Below, piece by piece: positions 34,870 through 45,340 of a DNA stretch of 64,000 bases. The notes under the pieces are model-generated. The model was not told where the DNA came from. It was given only the letters and a program-made list of their open reading frames with translations, and did no database searches. The DNA is from Bolinopsis microptera (taxonomy: Eukaryota > Ctenophora > Tentaculata > Lobata > Bolinopsidae), in NCBI RefSeq assembly GCF_026151205.1, contig NW_026971774.1:1-64000 (forward strand), read 5' to 3'. Position 1 is the first letter of the stretch; the number at the start of each line of letters is the position of its first letter. A program made the position numbers and the translations under genes.

Positions 34870-36181
34870 ATACCTGGATTATATTGTGTTTAACTTAGAA
34901 TTCAGTGAAATTTTTGTCATTCCATTCAGCACCATACCTGTTTTGGGCATTCATCAATGACTTTTGTAATTTATTCTTAACAGAAGAACAAGAGGAATTA
35001 AAATTAAATGAGCCAATTTTACAAAAATTGGGCCGATGGAAACATTGGCAGCATCACGAATATGAGACATAAGATTTTGAAGGTCGGCATTTGGATCGTT
35101 GCTGGTCGCAAAATTTGAGAACTTGCCTTCAAGGGCCAAGTGATATTTATGTTGCATATCTTTGTTGCTTACAAGTTCTGATATATTATAAGAAGGAACA
35201 CGACGTTGTTTAGGTTTGAAACAAAGATGAATGTTGCTGAAATTGATGCGAGCAATGACAAGTCTATGATCTGAAAATGTTTTAGTACTAGCATAAGTTC
35301 TTGATTGAGTCAAAAGACACTTAGATCTATTTCGGCATAGTATGTAATCTATTTGAGAGTATACAGGCAGTGTCTTCTTACTGTACCGACCAGCCGACCA
35401 ATCCTTCCGCCAACCAGTAAATGATGTAACACGTCTGCTAGGTTGTATAAAACTAGTGTTCACAGCAAACAGATTATTTTCTGAGATAAAATCCAGTAAT
35501 CTAGAACCATTTTCGTTCCTTACTCCCATTCCGTATTTCCCCATATATCTACTAAAACCCTGTTCAATATCAGAAGGGGATAATTTACCCAGTTTTGAAT
35601 TAAAGTCACCCAGAAATTGCAACTCCACATTAGAGGGTACATTCTTGGCCTCTCTTAGCTGCCCATAAAAGTTATCCAAAACAACTGGATTTTTACGGAC
35701 TAGCCCCTGATGTGGACAGTAGGCATTGATCACCCTGCAACGTAGGGGTGTACCGCTACGTGAGGGGATGCAAATATCGACATAGCATACCCGGTCACTG
35801 ATGTACTTCCAGCAAACCACATAGTTCATCATGCGAGGACTGATTAATGATTATAAAACCCAAGCCTCCATGGCGACTGTCCAACTGCTCGAACAGAAAC
35901 AAGTTAAAACCGTTGCGCAAAACAATGCTGTCTGATTCGGTGACTTTAGTTTCCTGCAGAGCGCAGATGTCGACATTGTACTTTTCACAGTCTAATCCTA
36001 GTAACTCACGTTTACTATGTAGGCTATCATCTTGCTGAACACCGAGCCCACGGATGTTAAATGTGGCGAAGCTGATCATTAATGCAATGGTTGTTGATAC
36101 AAATGATTTCTTCTTCGGGTTAAATATGTTGGAGTTGGCGTCACCACCGTCTCCACCGCTGATATTACTCGAACGGACCAT
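34870..36181 (-). pseudogene. Endonuclease half of the RTE-like LINE
   Basis: The frame 36181-35795 starts with an N-terminal lead and the catalytic FNIRGLG and LQETKVTESD motifs. A frameshift near 35830 passes reading to 35832-34954, with INAYCPHQG, LGDFNSKLGKL, QIDYILCRNRS and FSDHRLVIARI. All the key APE-endonuclease residues are visible. Translation continues to about 34870 (NAQNRYGAEWND) before the nested insertion. The RT half is at 24262-26277. Confidence 0.85.
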
Positions 36182-36192
36182 CTAAAAAATAT

Positions 36193-36634
36193 CTATACTT
36201 GAATCAATTGTATCCGTGTATCGTCCTTATATAGAGTTTTCCCGCTAAATGTAACCTATTTACGATGTCGTACCATTTTGTGACGATGTTTACATCAACT
36301 GCCCTATAATACTTGAATAAACTGTATCCGTTTATCGTCCTTATATAGAGTTTTCCCGCCTTCCAAACCAAAATCAGATATAAATGATTTCGGAAATTCA
36401 CCCAGAATTTCAAATTCCATATAATGTGACAGAATTTACATCATTTCCCAATAACCAAGTGCATGTATATTTGCTAACTTTTCAAAACAACCTATTTTAG
36501 GGCTATGATTGGCAGAAGAACCATCAAATAATGAGTTGAAAGGGTTTTGAGGACACCTCACAGTAGAAAAGAGGTATCGTATTCTGAGTGTGACAAAGTT
36601 TACGAAATATTGCCTTAAAGCCGTTCGATCCGTG
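36193..36634. repeat. Subterminal repeats of the inner transposon, right of the LINE
   Basis: Two ~105-bp units (TACTTGAAT...ATCGTCCTTATATAGAGTTT) match 24040-24150, followed by inverted GTCACA motifs near 36425 and 36590. This restores continuity of the ATAG-flanked element across the LINE insertion. The last bases TCCGTG (36629-36634) are the left target duplicate of the Polinton. Confidence 0.7.
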
Positions 36635-36670
36635 AGTAGGGTATAGATAAGGGTTCTGTATAGAGGCGAG

Positions 36671-37012
36671 CACATTTAATTGAATCATCGTAATTGAATG
36701 AACTAAGGCAATGTTAATTGAATCATACACTCGTAATTGAATGAACTAAGGCAATGTTAATTGAATCATACACTAGTAATTGAATAATGTGATACTATCT
36801 GACAAAGTTAATTGATTCATACACTAGTAATTGAATAATGTGATACTAGCTGGCAGTGTTAATTGATTCATACACTAGTAATTGAACAATGTGATACTGG
36901 CTGACAAAGTTAATTGATTCATACACTAGTAATTGAATAATGTGATACTAGCTGGCATTGTTAATTGATTCATACACTAGTAATTGAACAATGTGACACT
37001 AGCTAGCCAATA
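36671..37012. repeat. Polinton subterminal tandem array, ~50-bp unit x7
   Basis: Seven units of the type TTAATTGATTCATACACTAG followed by 'taattgaa(t/c)aatgtgatact...'. The mirror array is at 52600-52801 plus 55253-55415, split by the Penelope insertion. Position directly inside the terminus fits integrase-binding or replication-origin sites. Confidence 0.8.
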
Positions 37013-37936
37013 TGAACGGATAACGTCTGTCACGTGACTTGTAAGGGTGTTTGATACTCTTCTTATCAAATTATTAATGTTATTGTTTACGTCACGTGAT
37101 TTGCAAGTGTAGATGAAGTTCTGTACGTGATCAAATTAATGTTATCGTTTACGTGTTGATGATTATATTTGTTACATTGAAGTTGAGTAGTGAATGAGAC
37201 ACGTGATTTTAGAGATAAAACACCATGTACTTTGAGTAACCTGTGTTGACGCATCGAATTAACCTACTTAAGTAGATTCTGCAAAGTTGCACTGTATTTG
37301 ATATACTAACGTTCTGTAGCTCTAGATCTAACTCTCACCGAGTTCTAATACTGTGATGACACATGATCATACAGTGTTCTGCAAAAACAAATAAACTCAT
37401 CAAATTAATGTAACGTTATTTAAATATATTTAATATGATAAGATATGTAATGATTGGATTTTCAGGTAAACCCGTTCTCAAAAAACTACAGAACACTTCG
37501 CAATGATAAAATTTAACATGCAATATAATAATAAATAATACATGCAATATACTAATCTCAAAGTCTCAATTTAGAAAGCAGGTCTTGAAAAAGTTGACCT
37601 CTACTTGATAAAAGCAGATCTTGCCCATGTCAAAATGAATATATGCAGCGAAATGTGATATTTCGAAGTCAAACATGACTTTTGGCATTCATTTTTTGTC
37701 ACGGCAAAGGTGTCATAAAATTCGTGTTTAATACCACTTTAATGAAATATATTTGCCATTGACTTGATATTGGGTGCATAACAAGCGATTTACAGCAACA
37801 ACAGAAAATGGGAGGTCCTATTCTAAAAGTCACAGCATCCTTGGTTGGGTCTAGTCAGTCAGCACCCCTGGGTGGGCCTGTAACATTCCAAAAAGAAAAA
37901 AACCTTACCTAAAACACTCAATTCAAAATATATTTA
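37013..37936. other. Non-coding part of the left inverted repeat
   Basis: No ORF; strongly AT-rich. It contains CACGTGA-type E-box palindromes at about 37031, 37093 and 37200. It is conserved almost exactly in the right repeat (51673-52600). Positions 37861-37890 lie just downstream of the zinc-finger gene and contain no obvious terminator. Confidence 0.5.
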
Positions 37937-38461
37937 CTAAAGTCCAAAGAACTTATTTCTAGCTGAATCAGTATTCTTTCTTTTAGATGTAGGGTTGACA
38001 TAGACTGACACTGAGTCACTATCCATGTCGGTTGCTACGTCGTTATCCGAATCTGAAATCCTGTTAGATAATTTGATTGTGTTCAGCTGAGTAGATGCTG
38101 TTTCATTTATTTCATCGTTATCAGCTATAAGTTTTTGAAACTGTCTTAGCACTTTTTCATGTTTATTGATTGTCCATTCCATTTCTTCGTAGAAATCTCG
38201 TAGCTGATAAATGGCTGTTTGTAAATTCTCAATAGACGCATCGTGGTTATCTATACCATTTGGATCATGATCATGGATAAGAGGGTTTTCCGATGGTATA
38301 CTGCATTGTATTTGTTCGTCAATATTTTCCGCTTCCGAATTGCTGCTAGATAAACTTGACGCATAAGGATGCACTCTGTAACGATGACTAGCCAAGCTTG
38401 AGGACGTTTTGTAACTTTTGTTGCACTTCCGACATTGGTGTTTTCGTGATTCCAATTCCAT
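37937..38461 (-). CDS. C2H2 zinc-finger protein, left-repeat copy
   Basis: 174 codons, intact. One C2H2 finger is near the N-terminus (about residues 9-31: CRKCNKSYKTSSSLASHRY..H). A serine-rich and acidic region, a helical/coiled segment (about 85-130) and an acidic, basic-tipped tail follow. The predicted protein is identical to the right-repeat copy at 51148-51672. A TATA-like GCTATAAATA on its strand lies at 38588-38579, about 120 bp upstream. A single-finger DNA-binding protein encoded inside both terminal repeats could regulate the element's genes or bind its ends; that role is inferred. Confidence 0.85.
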   Translation of the reverse strand: MELESRKHQCRKCNKSYKTSSSLASHRYRVHPYASSLSSSNSEAENIDEQIQCSIPSENPLIHDHDPNGIDNHDASIENLQTAIYQLRDFYEEMEWTINKHEKVLRQFQKLIADNDEINETASTQLNTIKLSNRISDSDNDVATDMDSDSVSVYVNPTSKRKNTDSARNKFFGL

Positions 38462-38578
38462 ATATTAATGATTCGTCAAAACTTGCTGACTTTTTTTATT
38501 GGGCAAAACTAGTTAAATGCAGGCAATGTATGCTCTTGCTAACAATTAAAACAGATCAATTTTGTATAAGATTCGTTG

Positions 38579-38588
38579 TATTTATAGC
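38579..38588 (-). promoter_or_regulatory. TATA-like box of left zinc-finger gene
   Basis: GCTATAAATA on the minus strand, the same 10-mer found upstream of several other genes of this element. It has an exact mirror at 51021-51030. Confidence 0.55.
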
Positions 38589-39100
38589 TTTAAAAAGATG
38601 TTATCCAAGAAAACAGATAATAACACAACATCACAATATTATATGATCATAATATAGTCGTCATATGATCATCAAATGATTTTCCTACTCAACAATTTTG
38701 ATGACTTAACTAATGGTGATATCATCACATTTTTATAATGATATGATCATCATATTAAATGATCATCATATTGTGTATGATCATCATATGACCGTCTTAT
38801 GATTTTCGTTCTCAACAACCTTGTGAACAGTGACAAAAAAAAATGATGGGAGCAAATCTGACGCTCACCATATCTGTATTATATAAGATGTCAGCGCAAT
38901 TTCTTAATTCTCCCGATGTTAGAATCAGTCAACAAAATATAATGTTAACGTAAGGGTAAAACAATATGCATGCATTTTCATTGTTCATTGTCCATTTTGT
39001 CCTCACTTTTCATCTGCTTGTTCGGTTACATCCATAAGAACCGTTGAGGTGATGTGTCGAAGATCATGTTGGGTCATCATTTGGTGAAAGTAAGACATAA

Positions 39101-39562
39101 TTATCGTGAAAATTTCTCGAAATCGAGGATTCTCCTGCTGATCATAGCACCAGTTATCACTATAGCCACAATGAACCAGTAGTTTACACCATGGAACTCG
39201 AAGCTGGGATTAACTGTGTAGTCTAAGTTTGTGTCCTCAAACTGGGGAGAAATTAAGACAAAATGATCAAAGTCCATCTCAGTGAAGTTTTCATCCTTCT
39301 TCATCGTATTCATTGCTTGATTGTCAATCATGAAATCAAGCCACGAAAAGCGGAAGTGATCATATGTGAGGCTTGCTTCATATAATGCAATCCGATCCTC
39401 TTGCATGCAGCGTAGATATAGTGTATTGTTTTGACGAAACAAATGAGCGGACTGATTTACACCTTCAAAAACAAAGAAATCTTGATGACTTTCATTGTTC
39501 ACTTTAAAACGCGCGGTGAATGAAAGAGTAGAAACTGTCGCCAGAAGCAAGACTAAATTCAT
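39101..39562 (-). CDS. Small type I membrane glycoprotein, left copy
   Basis: I choose the ATG at 39562 because it begins a signal peptide (MNLVLLLATVSTLSFTA); the in-frame upstream extension does not. The product is 153 residues: signal peptide, an extracellular domain with a cysteine near residue 52 and N-glycosylation sites (NNES, NQSA, NNTL), then a C-terminal membrane segment (YWFIVAIVITGAMI) and a short basic tail. A TATA-like box is at 39612-39603, ~42 bp upstream. A diverged homologue is at the other end of the element (49204-49780). The family is not recognised. It could be an envelope-like or host-interaction protein, but nothing in it resembles a known fusion protein. Confidence 0.75.
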   Translation of the reverse strand: MNLVLLLATVSTLSFTARFKVNNESHQDFFVFEGVNQSAHLFRQNNTLYLRCMQEDRIALYEASLTYDHFRFSWLDFMIDNQAMNTMKKDENFTEMDFDHFVLISPQFEDTNLDYTVNPSFEFHGVNYWFIVAIVITGAMISRRILDFEKFSR

Positions 39563-39602
39563 ATTTCGTTGATGTGAGTTAGCATCTGACGGACATCGGT
39601 TA

Positions 39603-39612
39603 TATTTATAGC
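39603..39612 (-). promoter_or_regulatory. TATA-like box of left membrane glycoprotein gene
   Basis: GCTATAAATA on the minus strand, about 40 bp before the chosen start codon. That spacing supports the start at 39562 over the longer frame. Confidence 0.6.
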
Positions 39613-39770
39613 ATCGAGTAGTGATTATATGAGTTTCGGGCAAGCTTTATTGAGTCGTTGATTATCGAGAATAGATTTGCGACTTGATCTCTTTTACTCA
39701 AAAGTAGCTTTTTTGCGTTGGTCCTAGATCCCGACTGAATTTTTTTCCACTAAAGATCTTTGTTCGTCAG

Positions 39771-40728
39771 TTATCTTATCCTTTGCGGTTGACAAATTGG
39801 TATAATACCATAACTCAAGGAGAAAAAAAGGTTTTGCAAGGTGGGGAGATGATCTTGAACTAATGTGTCCCACTGATGATTTTTCACAAGACGTTGAATT
39901 TTAAAAATCTCTTCCATGGTAGTACAATTAAAAATAGCCTTTATTAGAGGGTTTTCATCTAAATCGTCATCGTCTTGAAGCGATTTAATATAATCGTTAA
40001 GTTTCTTTATTTTTTCTTGACAGTCCTTTTCCATCTCAGCCAACTCTTTTTTATGTTTTTTAACGATATCGTCAGCATCATCTACAAAACCTTTAATTGT
40101 TGCTTTAAGACGAGCGACTTCAGTCTCGCATTTTTCTTTTGCACTATTTAGTTCGTACTGTAATTTTTGCAACTCATCTTTGCAGAGACTATCTTGACAT
40201 CTTCCAGGTCGGATAGTTGCTTTTCGTGCCTTTTTTTGAACCACTCAATTTGTTTGTTGTATTCCACCCGTTGAGCTTCTAATCTGTTGCTTAGTTCCGA
40301 TCTATGTTCCGACAACAAGCGATCGTTTTGCCGCTTGAATTTAATCTTGGCGTTTTTATCTTCTCTGATGCAATCTTTGTAAAGCTGTCTATATCTTTAG
40401 CTCTATCCCACCGATCCACAATTGTCAGCCCGGGATCTCTTTGATCATCACCATCACTGTCATCTTCATCTTTCACTTCATCGATAATTTTTAGGCCATC
40501 ATCATTTTCATCATTTTTTGGTCGCTTTGCATCATATTCATCGATCACCGTAAGATTAGGATCTAATTGTGGGTCAGGTTTTTGATTACTAGAAGGATGA
40601 TTTTTTCCACGATCGGAGCCCAATTTTCGTTTTCTACCCGAAGTTGCATCATTGTTATGCCCGTGATTAACCAGAACAAGACTGGGATTACCATGTACCG
40701 TTTTTTTTGTGCATGTAAAGCTTAGCAT
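39771..40728 (-). pseudogene. Acidic/coiled-coil protein, frameshifted
   Basis: The first part (40728-40291) starts MLSFTCTKKT and has a basic stretch and a very acidic region (about residues 65-100). A coiled-coil segment then continues in another frame at about 40385-40200. A third frame (40244-39771) carries on with heptad-rich sequence (DELQKLQYELNSAKEK) and a hydrophobic end. At least two frameshifts separate parts of what was probably one ~330-residue protein. No known family recognised. A TATA-like box (TATAAATAG on this strand) is at 40810-40803, ~75 bp upstream. Confidence 0.65.
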
Positions 40729-40802
40729 TGCTTGTGAAGGATGATGTACAATACTCGCAAATTAAAGACATTATTTATGTATGTTACTTTGAGAACGTTC
40801 TC

Positions 40803-40810
40803 TATTTATA
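40803..40810 (-). promoter_or_regulatory. TATA-like box between divergent genes
   Basis: TATAAATA on the minus strand, between the leftward coiled-coil gene (start 40728) and the rightward integrase gene (start 40842). The spacing suits the leftward gene. Confidence 0.5.
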
Positions 40811-40841
40811 CCATCGCGAAATTTAAAATTACCTTATTTCT

Positions 40842-43214
40842 CTGATGGACTTACAGGCGCTATATACAGATCCTAAATTTCATGCAGCCTTTACTGGCAT
40901 TAATCGCTTCTACAAAGCTGTCAGGTCACGTGACCCCACCATCACCCTAACAGATGTTTAAGAATGCTTTGAGAGGAATTGATACGTACACCTTGCACAA
41001 GCCTGTTAGCAGACCTCCACTGTTTCGGAGAGTGTACACAAAAGGTATAAACTATCTTTATGAGATCGATCTGGTGGACATGAGCAAGTTCAAGAGCGAA
41101 AATGATGGACACACTTTTCTTATTTGCATCATTGATACCTTCAGCAAGCGGGCTTGGGTTTTCAAGCTTAAATCTAAAAGTGCTAAATCTATCGTTGATG
41201 TCATGAGGCCTTTTCTTCGAAGAAATAAACCTTCTAAAATTTCCTTCGACCAAGGAACTGAGTTTCGGAATCGTTTATTTCTACCGCTGCTAAAAAAAAC
41301 ACAAAATCAAGTATTATCACGTCTATTCAGACCGAAAGTGTCCAATAGTTGAAAGATTTAATCGAAATTTGAAAGGAAGAATGTATAGATACTTCACCAG
41401 TCGTGGATCTCATCGTTATGTGGACATATTGCAAGACATAGTACGTGCTTATAATACAACTCACCATCGAAGTATAGGTATGAGACCAATAGATGTAACC
41501 GAGAGGAACAAACACATTGTGCGAAGGAACCTGTTTCCACCTGTGGTAAAGGAAAAGAAACACTCAAAAATTAAGTTTAGGGTTGGAGACACCGTTCGCA
41601 TCACCAGGAAGAAAACTACATTTCAGCGTGGGTTCGATCAAACCCATGGATATGAAGTATACTCGGTTTCCTCAATCGTTAATAGCTACCCGCCCAATTA
41701 CAAACTGATTGACTATAAAAACAATCCCATCATTGGTAGTTTTTATTCCAGCGAAATTCAACTTGTGGACAAAAGTAACAACGTTTGGCCTATAGAAAAG
41801 ATTGTGAACCGTCGCAAAAGGAGGGGTAATATTGGCAGCTGGGAATTGGGGAAGGAGGTGAATTTCCTGGACATAACCTTGTATTTGGACACAACCAACA
41901 AGATCCAATATATAGCTCTACACCAAACCGACAGATGCCAGGAATTTTCTCCGTACTGACAGTTTCCCACCCAAATCACGTGTTTAACTCCGTAGCCTCT
42001 CCCAAATGCTTCGGATTGCTAACAGGAACTCAAGAGAGGATACACGGCAGGCGGACCTACAGCAATTGAAATCGGATTTGCGTCGTAGTGGACACGACCC
42101 AGCGAAACTGAACGCCTTAGAGCCAAAAGTGTTGGAGAAGCTGTTCAATCCTCCACCCAACTCAGAAGGAAGTGTTCATGTTCCCCAAAAAAACTTCCAT
42201 GGTGTTTTCAGTCCAACACCTCTCGGAGATGCCCCAGCTTAAATCAGTCTTAAAGGAGTTGGAACCGGACATTGAAGCACTATTAGGCCCAACACAAATC
42301 ACGGTGGCATCGAAGAAAGGCTGCTCGATTGGTAACAGAGTACTGAGAAACAGTGCTATCTGCAGAACACCGGCAGAAAATAATTCAGAGTGGACTCAGA
42401 AATGCAATGCACCAAGATGCCGAACATGCAGGGCATATGTGTAGGGCAGGGGAAGAATTTGTAGTTAATGGACAGAAGATAGTAGTTTCCTATCAGATAT
42501 AATTGTAAATCTAAAATGTTATTTATGTGGCCCAATGTAAGCTTTGTAATCTTATAAAGGAAGAAGGTTATGAGATAGTTGTAGAAGACACTTATTTCGG
42601 GCAAACAATGCAAAACTTTCATAAACGTGTCAATGGACACAGAGCCTGTTTTAAAGTAGAGGATCGTAATAAATCAGCCCTTTCGATTCTTGCCTATGAA
42701 CATCACAGAGACATTTTTACTATTGACAACTATAAATTTGCCATTTTGAAAGAATGTAACCCAGGGGATTAAATAGGGAGGAATTAGGTATATTGAGAAG
42801 TATAGAACTAATTGCTTGGGTTTAAATAGATGCAAAGTTGAAAGATAAGGTTTCTTAGTTTTTATTTCTTCTTTTTTGAAGATTCATTTTGAAGCTATAT
42901 TTTTGTGCAGTTCATCTCCATTTACCTTGTGTATTTTATTTAGTTTATTTAGGTTATTTGATTCTCGATTGTTTGAGGCATTTTAGATCTTCGTATATAT
43001 AGTACTAATAAATCTAACCAACTTAATCCCTTTGTAGCTAATGATGTAATTTAACGAAGTATACACTACATTTGCGTGTTTCACTGTCTAGCCCACCAAC
43101 CATAATATTGAGTATCTGGTCAAGTTTCAAGGATATCCCGACGAGGCCAATAGTTGGATCCCTCAACAGGAACTTTTTCAACATCTAAGCTCAGAAATGC
43201 CGATAAAATTTTGA
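40842..43214 (+). pseudogene. Polinton integrase (rve type, C-terminal chromodomain), broken
   Basis: Start ATG at 40842 (MDLQALYTDP). A frameshift lies near 40955, and the core domain then reads in 40954-41352: first catalytic Asp in EIDLVDM, second in SFDQGTEF. A second frameshift near 41300 precedes the catalytic Glu (PIVERFNRNLKGRM at about 41340-41385). An SH3-like C-terminal part (RVGDTVRI, FYSSEIQLV) follows in 41369-41826. A Penelope-like element interrupts at 41835-43102, and the chromodomain (IEYLVKFQGYPDEANSWIP) resumes at 43103. The D,D,E set and the chromodomain are both visible but the gene cannot make one protein as it stands. In Polintons this enzyme inserts the element. Confidence 0.9.
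41835..43102 (+). mobile_element. Penelope-like retroelement fragment in the integrase gene
   Basis: 1268 bp flanked by TAATATTG (41827-41834 and 43103-43110). Translation in several frames gives the end of a Penelope-type RT (VNFLDITLYL), the linker (LKSDLRRSGHDPAKLNALEP, RTCRAY) and a GIY-YIG-type endonuclease end (DTYFGQTMQNFHKRVNGHRA at about 42590-42650). It is 5'-truncated and carries several frameshifts. It is older and more decayed than the related copy at 52802-55252. Confidence 0.88.
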
Positions 43215-43820
43215 AGCTTCCCGCAACGCCATTGTTCATGGTTGCTCGGGATCGGGGAAGACACAATTTATCCTTGAGATGATACGACAGAAGTTGATTC
43301 ATCCATGGCCTAACAACGTATACTACATGTATAACACGTAGGAACAGACTTTATGCGAGAATGGAATGAAGTCGAGAGTCAACCGATAAAATTCATCAAG
43401 GGTTTAGATTTCGCTCAAAATGGACACTAATCAAAGTTCTGTTCTTGTCATTGACGGATTTAATCCTAACGGGACGAAATAAGGAAGTTGCAGAAGTGTT
43501 CATTTTAGGTAGTCACCATCGTAAAATATCAACATTTTACCTCACCCAGAACCTATTTCCAAATTGTCCGCTTTTTCGTTTGATGTCATCAAACGCGCAC
43601 TATTATGTATGTTTTCACAGTCAAAGGAATTACTAGACAGGTGAACACTTTAGCTCGACAGATATATACAGGCAAAAATGTAGACCGGATTATGAACAGT
43701 TATATAAAAGCTTCAAAGAGTCACAGAGGCTTCATTGTTATTTCGTTTGCACCAGAGTTACCCGAAGAGCTCACTGTGATAACGGACTATTGGTCATGGT
43801 TTCCAAGCGTCTTTCTGTAA
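43190..43820 (+). pseudogene. Polinton packaging ATPase (FtsK/HerA type), frameshifted
   Basis: The Walker A motif GCSGSGKT is at 43240-43263, followed by QFILEMIRQK. A stop near 43340 and frame changes precede the Walker B segment (SSVLVID at about 43433-43455). The next part is in 43445-43636 (LILTGRNKEVAEVFILGSHHRK, TFYLTQNLF). The C-terminal part is in 43605-43820 (VNTLARQIYTG, GFIVISFAPELPEE). At least three breaks make it non-functional. Family members pump the genome into capsids. It lies directly after the integrase on the same strand. Confidence 0.85.
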
Positions 43821-44027
43821 AGCAGGCTCAATTGTTAAATCAACACCGTTACATTCTTGGAAAGCTAGCTAAAGCCCTCCGTCAAGAATCGTAAGCAGAT
43901 TCTTATTAACGCCCCTGCTGATTTGTTCAAGGCTCTGAATCTTATATTTACGCTTCTCGACAAGCAAAATTTGACACTTTCCAAGACACAGGAAGCAAAT
44001 ATTAAAAAGCATAAGCGTTTTCATTAG
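43796..44027 (+). pseudogene. Small basic protein, frameshifted
   Basis: Starts ATG at 43796, overlapping the end of the ATPase in another frame. A helical, basic product (MVSKRLSVKQAQLLNQHRYI) stops near 43890. A second frame continues with leucine-rich sequence (APADLFKALNLIFTLLDKQN) and ends at 44027 with a basic KKHKRFH tail. Its size and position match a small conserved leucine-rich gene often found beside the ATPase in Polintons; its function is unknown. Confidence 0.55.
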
Positions 44028-44040
44028 ATCTGCGAGCGGG

Positions 44041-44151
44041 ATGAAACCTGGTTATATAAAAGAAAGGGTCATTCAAAGAGGAGGTGCTCTATCTGCTATT
44101 TTATCTGCAGTTCTCCCGGTTGTGGGTGGACTATTGAAATCAGTCTTTTGA
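44041..44151 (+). CDS. 36-residue glycine/hydrophobic virion-like peptide
   Basis: A short intact ORF below usual cut-offs: MKPGYIKERVIQRGGALSAI and then a hydrophobic, glycine-containing helix ending at a stop at 44149. A small RGG step before an amphipathic helix resembles capsid-associated peptides of Polintons and adenovirus-like elements. It is 13 bp after the previous gene and 1 bp before the next ATG, so it is probably part of one rightward transcription unit. Confidence 0.5.
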   Translation: MKPGYIKERVIQRGGALSAILSAVLPVVGGLLKSVF

Positions 44152-44152
44152 C

Positions 44153-44413
44153 ATGTCTCGTTATGTGCTTGTTCCAAAGATAAAAGGCGAAGAAGAAGAC
44201 AAAGTTGCGCTCATCCCCACTGAGGGGATAACTGAACAAATAAAATCGGTAATGCTTCCAGCGGGACTTGCAATCTCACCTCCGTCAGTAGTAAATGCCG
44301 TATTAGGAAGAACTCTACTGATCAGGTTAGCAAAGACCAATATCGGACGAAGCAAGGATGGATTTGTAACTGTCGGTAAAAGATTCAAGATGAATATACG
44401 ATTGATGAGGTAA
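44153..44413 (+). CDS. Hypothetical Polinton protein, 86 residues
   Basis: Intact ORF starting MSRYVLVPKIKGEEEDKVAL. No motif recognised. A possible C-terminal continuation lies in another frame up to about 44450. Last gene of the rightward block (integrase, ATPase, small protein, peptide, this gene). Confidence 0.55.
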   Translation: MSRYVLVPKIKGEEEDKVALIPTEGITEQIKSVMLPAGLAISPPSVVNAVLGRTLLIRLAKTNIGRSKDGFVTVGKRFKMNIRLMR

Positions 44414-44925
44414 TCGCATACATTTGCAAAGGGAAATTTTCTGAAAAATATTAAGATTTCTATATGATTTGTAAGACAGCAGGCCATACATTTAGGGTAG
44501 TGGGTATATTAATATAATTGATATATTTTTGGTAAAGCTTATATTTTTTTAGAACTATTAGATCCTAACTCGAATTTTTTATTAACGTTTGGCGTTACTT
44601 TTTGATTGCATTTCTAAACAAGACAAACACTATTAAACTGTTATTGAAAACAATTCAAGTATTATTGTTTAAAAAACATATTATACATCGATAGTTTTAC
44701 TTCACAAAGCACCTGCGCCTCGCGCAGGGTTTCTAGCTATAAAATTAATCTTGCAAAATCTTGGAATATCTCCGAAACATCATCGTGCATCTTGACTATG
44801 GACCGCAAACAAAATAACTACAACCACACAATTATATTTGTATAGAGTAGAAATGTCAAATTTAAAAAAAGGACCTTGGATCGCTAAAACTGCTTACTAT
44901 ATCAAGCACTATTTTGTCATTCTTT
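44414..44925. other. Junction between convergent gene blocks
   Basis: AT-rich, no ORF. Rightward genes end at 44413 and leftward genes end at 44926. An AATAAA-like stretch is not obvious. In most Polintons the large DNA polymerase gene would be sought here or near a repeat; nothing of that size exists. Confidence 0.6.
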
Positions 44926-45340
44926 CTAAAATCTTTGTATAGTCACTTCAAAAAACCCTGTACACCTAAGCCAATCGTCATAGAAAAAATGAAATGTATG
45001 CAAAATAGCCCACAAGATGTGCTTTTAGCAGATTGCACGCGTGTGGTCACAAATCTGACTGTTTTAACTTTTGAGTTAACTGTCTGTAATGAATAGGAAA
45101 GCTTTCATCTCTAGGATCTCTTGAAAAGCTGTCAAAGAATAGAATCGTGTCTCCGTTAACCACCCAGGCATTCCAATGTTCTCCAGCTTTGTGGTGTTCA
45201 TCAGAGTTGGTGATAAATGTATAAAAATTTCTCCTCGTCTTGGGCTTCATGCAAGCTGGATATGTCCCAAGAAACGAATGTCTAGTGACTGCATTTCTTT
45301 GCAGTATTCTGTTGATTTCTCTTGTGTTCAGACCTCTCAT
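44926..45340 (-). pseudogene. Adenovirus-type cysteine protease, frameshifted
   Basis: Starts MRGLNTREINRILQRN at 45340. The catalytic His lies in GEHWNAWV and the acidic residue in LFFDSF. A frameshift near 45050 separates these from the catalytic Cys segment (STSCGLFCIHF; Cys codon at 45014-45012) and the stop at 44928-44926. All catalytic residues are present in the DNA, but not in one frame. This family matures virion proteins in Polintons and adenoviruses. The start lies at the very end of the capsid gene. Confidence 0.88.

Larger units (their letters stand above)
24160..36192 (-). mobile_element. RTE-like LINE split by nested insertions
   Basis: The minus-strand element runs from 36192 to 24160. 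The short word CTATA flanks it at 24155-24159 and 36193-36197, where the interrupted host repeat ('ctgccctata|cttgaatc') can be reconstructed. The endonuclease half is at 36181-34870 and the RT half at 26277-24262. About 8.6 kb of other elements (about 26230-34860) lie between them. The same family, more decayed, is at 61378-63880. Confidence 0.75.
36635..38870 (+). repeat. Polinton left terminal inverted repeat
   Basis: Mirrors 49947-55437 minus its insertions. Compared stretches differ by only single bases, for example near 38510 (caaaact versus caacact) and one extra A near 38592. It holds a ~50-bp subterminal tandem array (36671-37012), a long AT-rich part, the zinc-finger gene (37937-38461) and an inner cassette of ATGATCATATG-type palindromes (38640-38870). 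Confidence 0.9.
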
